From positions 805,001 through 869,000 of the forward strand of contig OZ004584.1 in NCBI GenBank assembly GCA_963924555.1: a DNA stretch of 64,000 nucleotides. The letters run 5' to 3'. Origin of the DNA: Crambe crambe (Eukaryota; Porifera; Demospongiae; Poecilosclerida; Crambeidae). The notes below the pieces were generated by a model. The model searched no databases. It saw only the letters and a program-made list of their open reading frames with translations, and was not told the DNA's origin. The translations under genes and the position numbers were made by a program. Within the stretch, counting starts at the first letter, position 1; every line of letters begins with the position of its first letter. Positions 63,089 to 64,000 of the stretch are shown here, in pieces.

Positions 63089-64000
63089 TTAACCAATGTC
63101 TACAGATGTTAATGCATAAATATAATCCATACAAGATGTGTATTTTCTATCAGTGGACATACGATAATTATAATATTGCCCTTCATCTTCATCTACTTGC
63201 AAAGACTCTAAGTCTCTCCAGATCTCATTAGCTTGTCGGTTTACCTTGTCCTCAGGCACAAAGATGCTCAATCTTCCTTCATTAGACGAGCCATTTAATT
63301 TCAGAATTCCTTCTGCAACTCTTTTAAATAGGCATTTTGCTATCTTCTGATTGACGGCAAAAAGAGGGGCCACCCACCATCCGTATTCTTCTTCATTAAT
63401 AGGCTTTCTAGCCACACAGTAGCCCAAAACACAGCCATTCTTGTCCATGGCTACAAAATTGATGCTATTTGGAAGCGAAATGAACTTGGTGAGTAGAGAT
63501 TTTCGATTTTCTTTACACACTGAGTTATCAAATTCAACCACTTTATCTAAAGAAACAGCAGTTATGCTCTGAATGGATGAAGTGGACTCAATTTTGACAT
63601 CTTTAAAGGTCTCTATGACATCTTTTACTGAGTATACAAAGAAGATATCTTTCCACAGGGCATGAAAGCCATATTTTTCGTACATTGACCTCAAGTCACT
63701 CGTACACCATAAAATCTTGTTACAGTCTTGATCAAGGAGAGACCACACCAAATCGAAAAGCTTCTTACCATATCCTTTCCCTCTGTATTCAGCATCAGTG
63801 ATGAAATATCCAATATAATACGTGTTACCTTTCGGATATCTCACAGCATTCATATGACAAATCCTCTTCCCGTCAACCTCACCAATGTAGAAACCATTAG
63901 GGTCTGCCGAGAAGAGCAGCTCAGGATCATTTCTGCCAAATACCCAGTCCACTTTTAGAGATAGAGGCTCTATGAAACGGATGTCTTCTGGCGTACGAGC
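63089..64000 (-). CDS. GNAT N-acetyltransferase, copy 2, cut by window end
   Basis: Identical in every residue checked to the exon 2 product of 45751-46705: acetyl-CoA loop YRGKGYGKK, C-terminal LGYCVARKPINEEEYGWW, stop 63089-63091. The missing upstream part of exon 2, exon 1 and the intron lie outside the window. Confidence 0.8.
   Translation of the reverse strand, partial: ARTPEDIRFIEPLSLKVDWVFGRNDPELLFSADPNGFYIGEVDGKRICHMNAVRYPKGNTYYIGYFITDAEYRGKGYGKKLFDLVWSLLDQDCNKILWCTSDLRSMYEKYGFHALWKDIFFVYSVKDVIETFKDVKIESTSSIQSITAVSLDKVVEFDNSVCKENRKSLLTKFISLPNSINFVAMDKNGCVLGYCVARKPINEEEYGWWVAPLFAVNQKIAKCLFKRVAEGILKLNGSSNEGRLSIFVPEDKVNRQANEIWRDLESLQVDEDEGQYYNYRMSTDRKYTSCMDYIYALTSVDIG

Larger units (their letters stand above)
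57411..64000. repeat. segmental duplication, copy 2 (continues past window end)
   Basis: Aligns with 39944-46662 in the same order and orientation. The offset is 17,350 bp at the receptor start and 17,338 bp after a 12-bp deletion in copy 2. Similarity is uneven: patchy at 58441-59124, high over the receptor N terminus, lower at 60430-62200, and seemingly identical from about 62210 to the end. Confidence 0.95.

Noticed and set aside
1..64000. tRNA or rRNA genes
   Set aside because: No cloverleaf-like B-box (GGTTCGAATCC type) or rRNA core motif was noticed on reading. A tRNAscan or Infernal run would be needed to be certain.

Overview
The window is animal nuclear DNA: AT-rich, with short GT-AG introns, animal gene families (LRRFIP, BABAM1/MERIT40, NAA20, DIS3, a tektin-like protein, an integrin beta-type I domain, ZU5-Death proteins) and many small foldback transposons. 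The expanded death-fold genes and the large beta-helix/multi-TM receptors suggest a demosponge, probably Amphimedon queenslandica or a close relative. The organism name is inference, not read from the sequence.

Layout. 0-8.5 kb carries three minus-strand genes: a small two-TM protein, mitochondrial HADH and an LRRFIP-type coiled-coil protein. 8.5-17.4 kb holds a gene-poor stretch, then NAA20 (NatB catalytic subunit) and a very short receptor-type tyrosine pseudokinase. 17.5-34.4 kb is a tandemly duplicated block. Unit 1 has a Death-CARD-coiled-coil gene, a three-exon CARD mini-gene with broken copies, a CARD-coiled-coil gene, an intact BABAM1 and a scrap of DIS3. Unit 2 has a second Death-CARD-coiled-coil gene with an in-frame stop, a CARD remnant and a dead BABAM1. 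The block ends against intact DIS3 (34.5-38.1 kb).

Next come a tektin-like ciliary gene behind a near-consensus X-box (38.4-41.0 kb), an intronless 1257-aa Pmp-repeat beta-helix protein with a multi-TM C terminus, and a convergent GNAT acetyltransferase. 47-49.4 kb contains two decayed fragments, one MUL1-like and one integrin beta I-domain-like. 49.6-55 kb contains a CARD-like ORF and a Roc-COR-ZU5-Death gene whose Roc-COR half is frameshifted but whose ZU5-Death half is clean. From 57.41 kb to the window end the 39.94-46.7 kb segment is repeated: a dead tektin 3' half, a second 1251-aa beta-helix receptor and a second GNAT gene.

The most interesting content is the death-fold cluster beside a deubiquitinase-complex subunit gene, the receptor pair with uneven divergence that suggests gene conversion, the ectodomain-poor pseudokinase, and a recurring GCGCATGCGC-type motif about 100 bp upstream of several gene starts.
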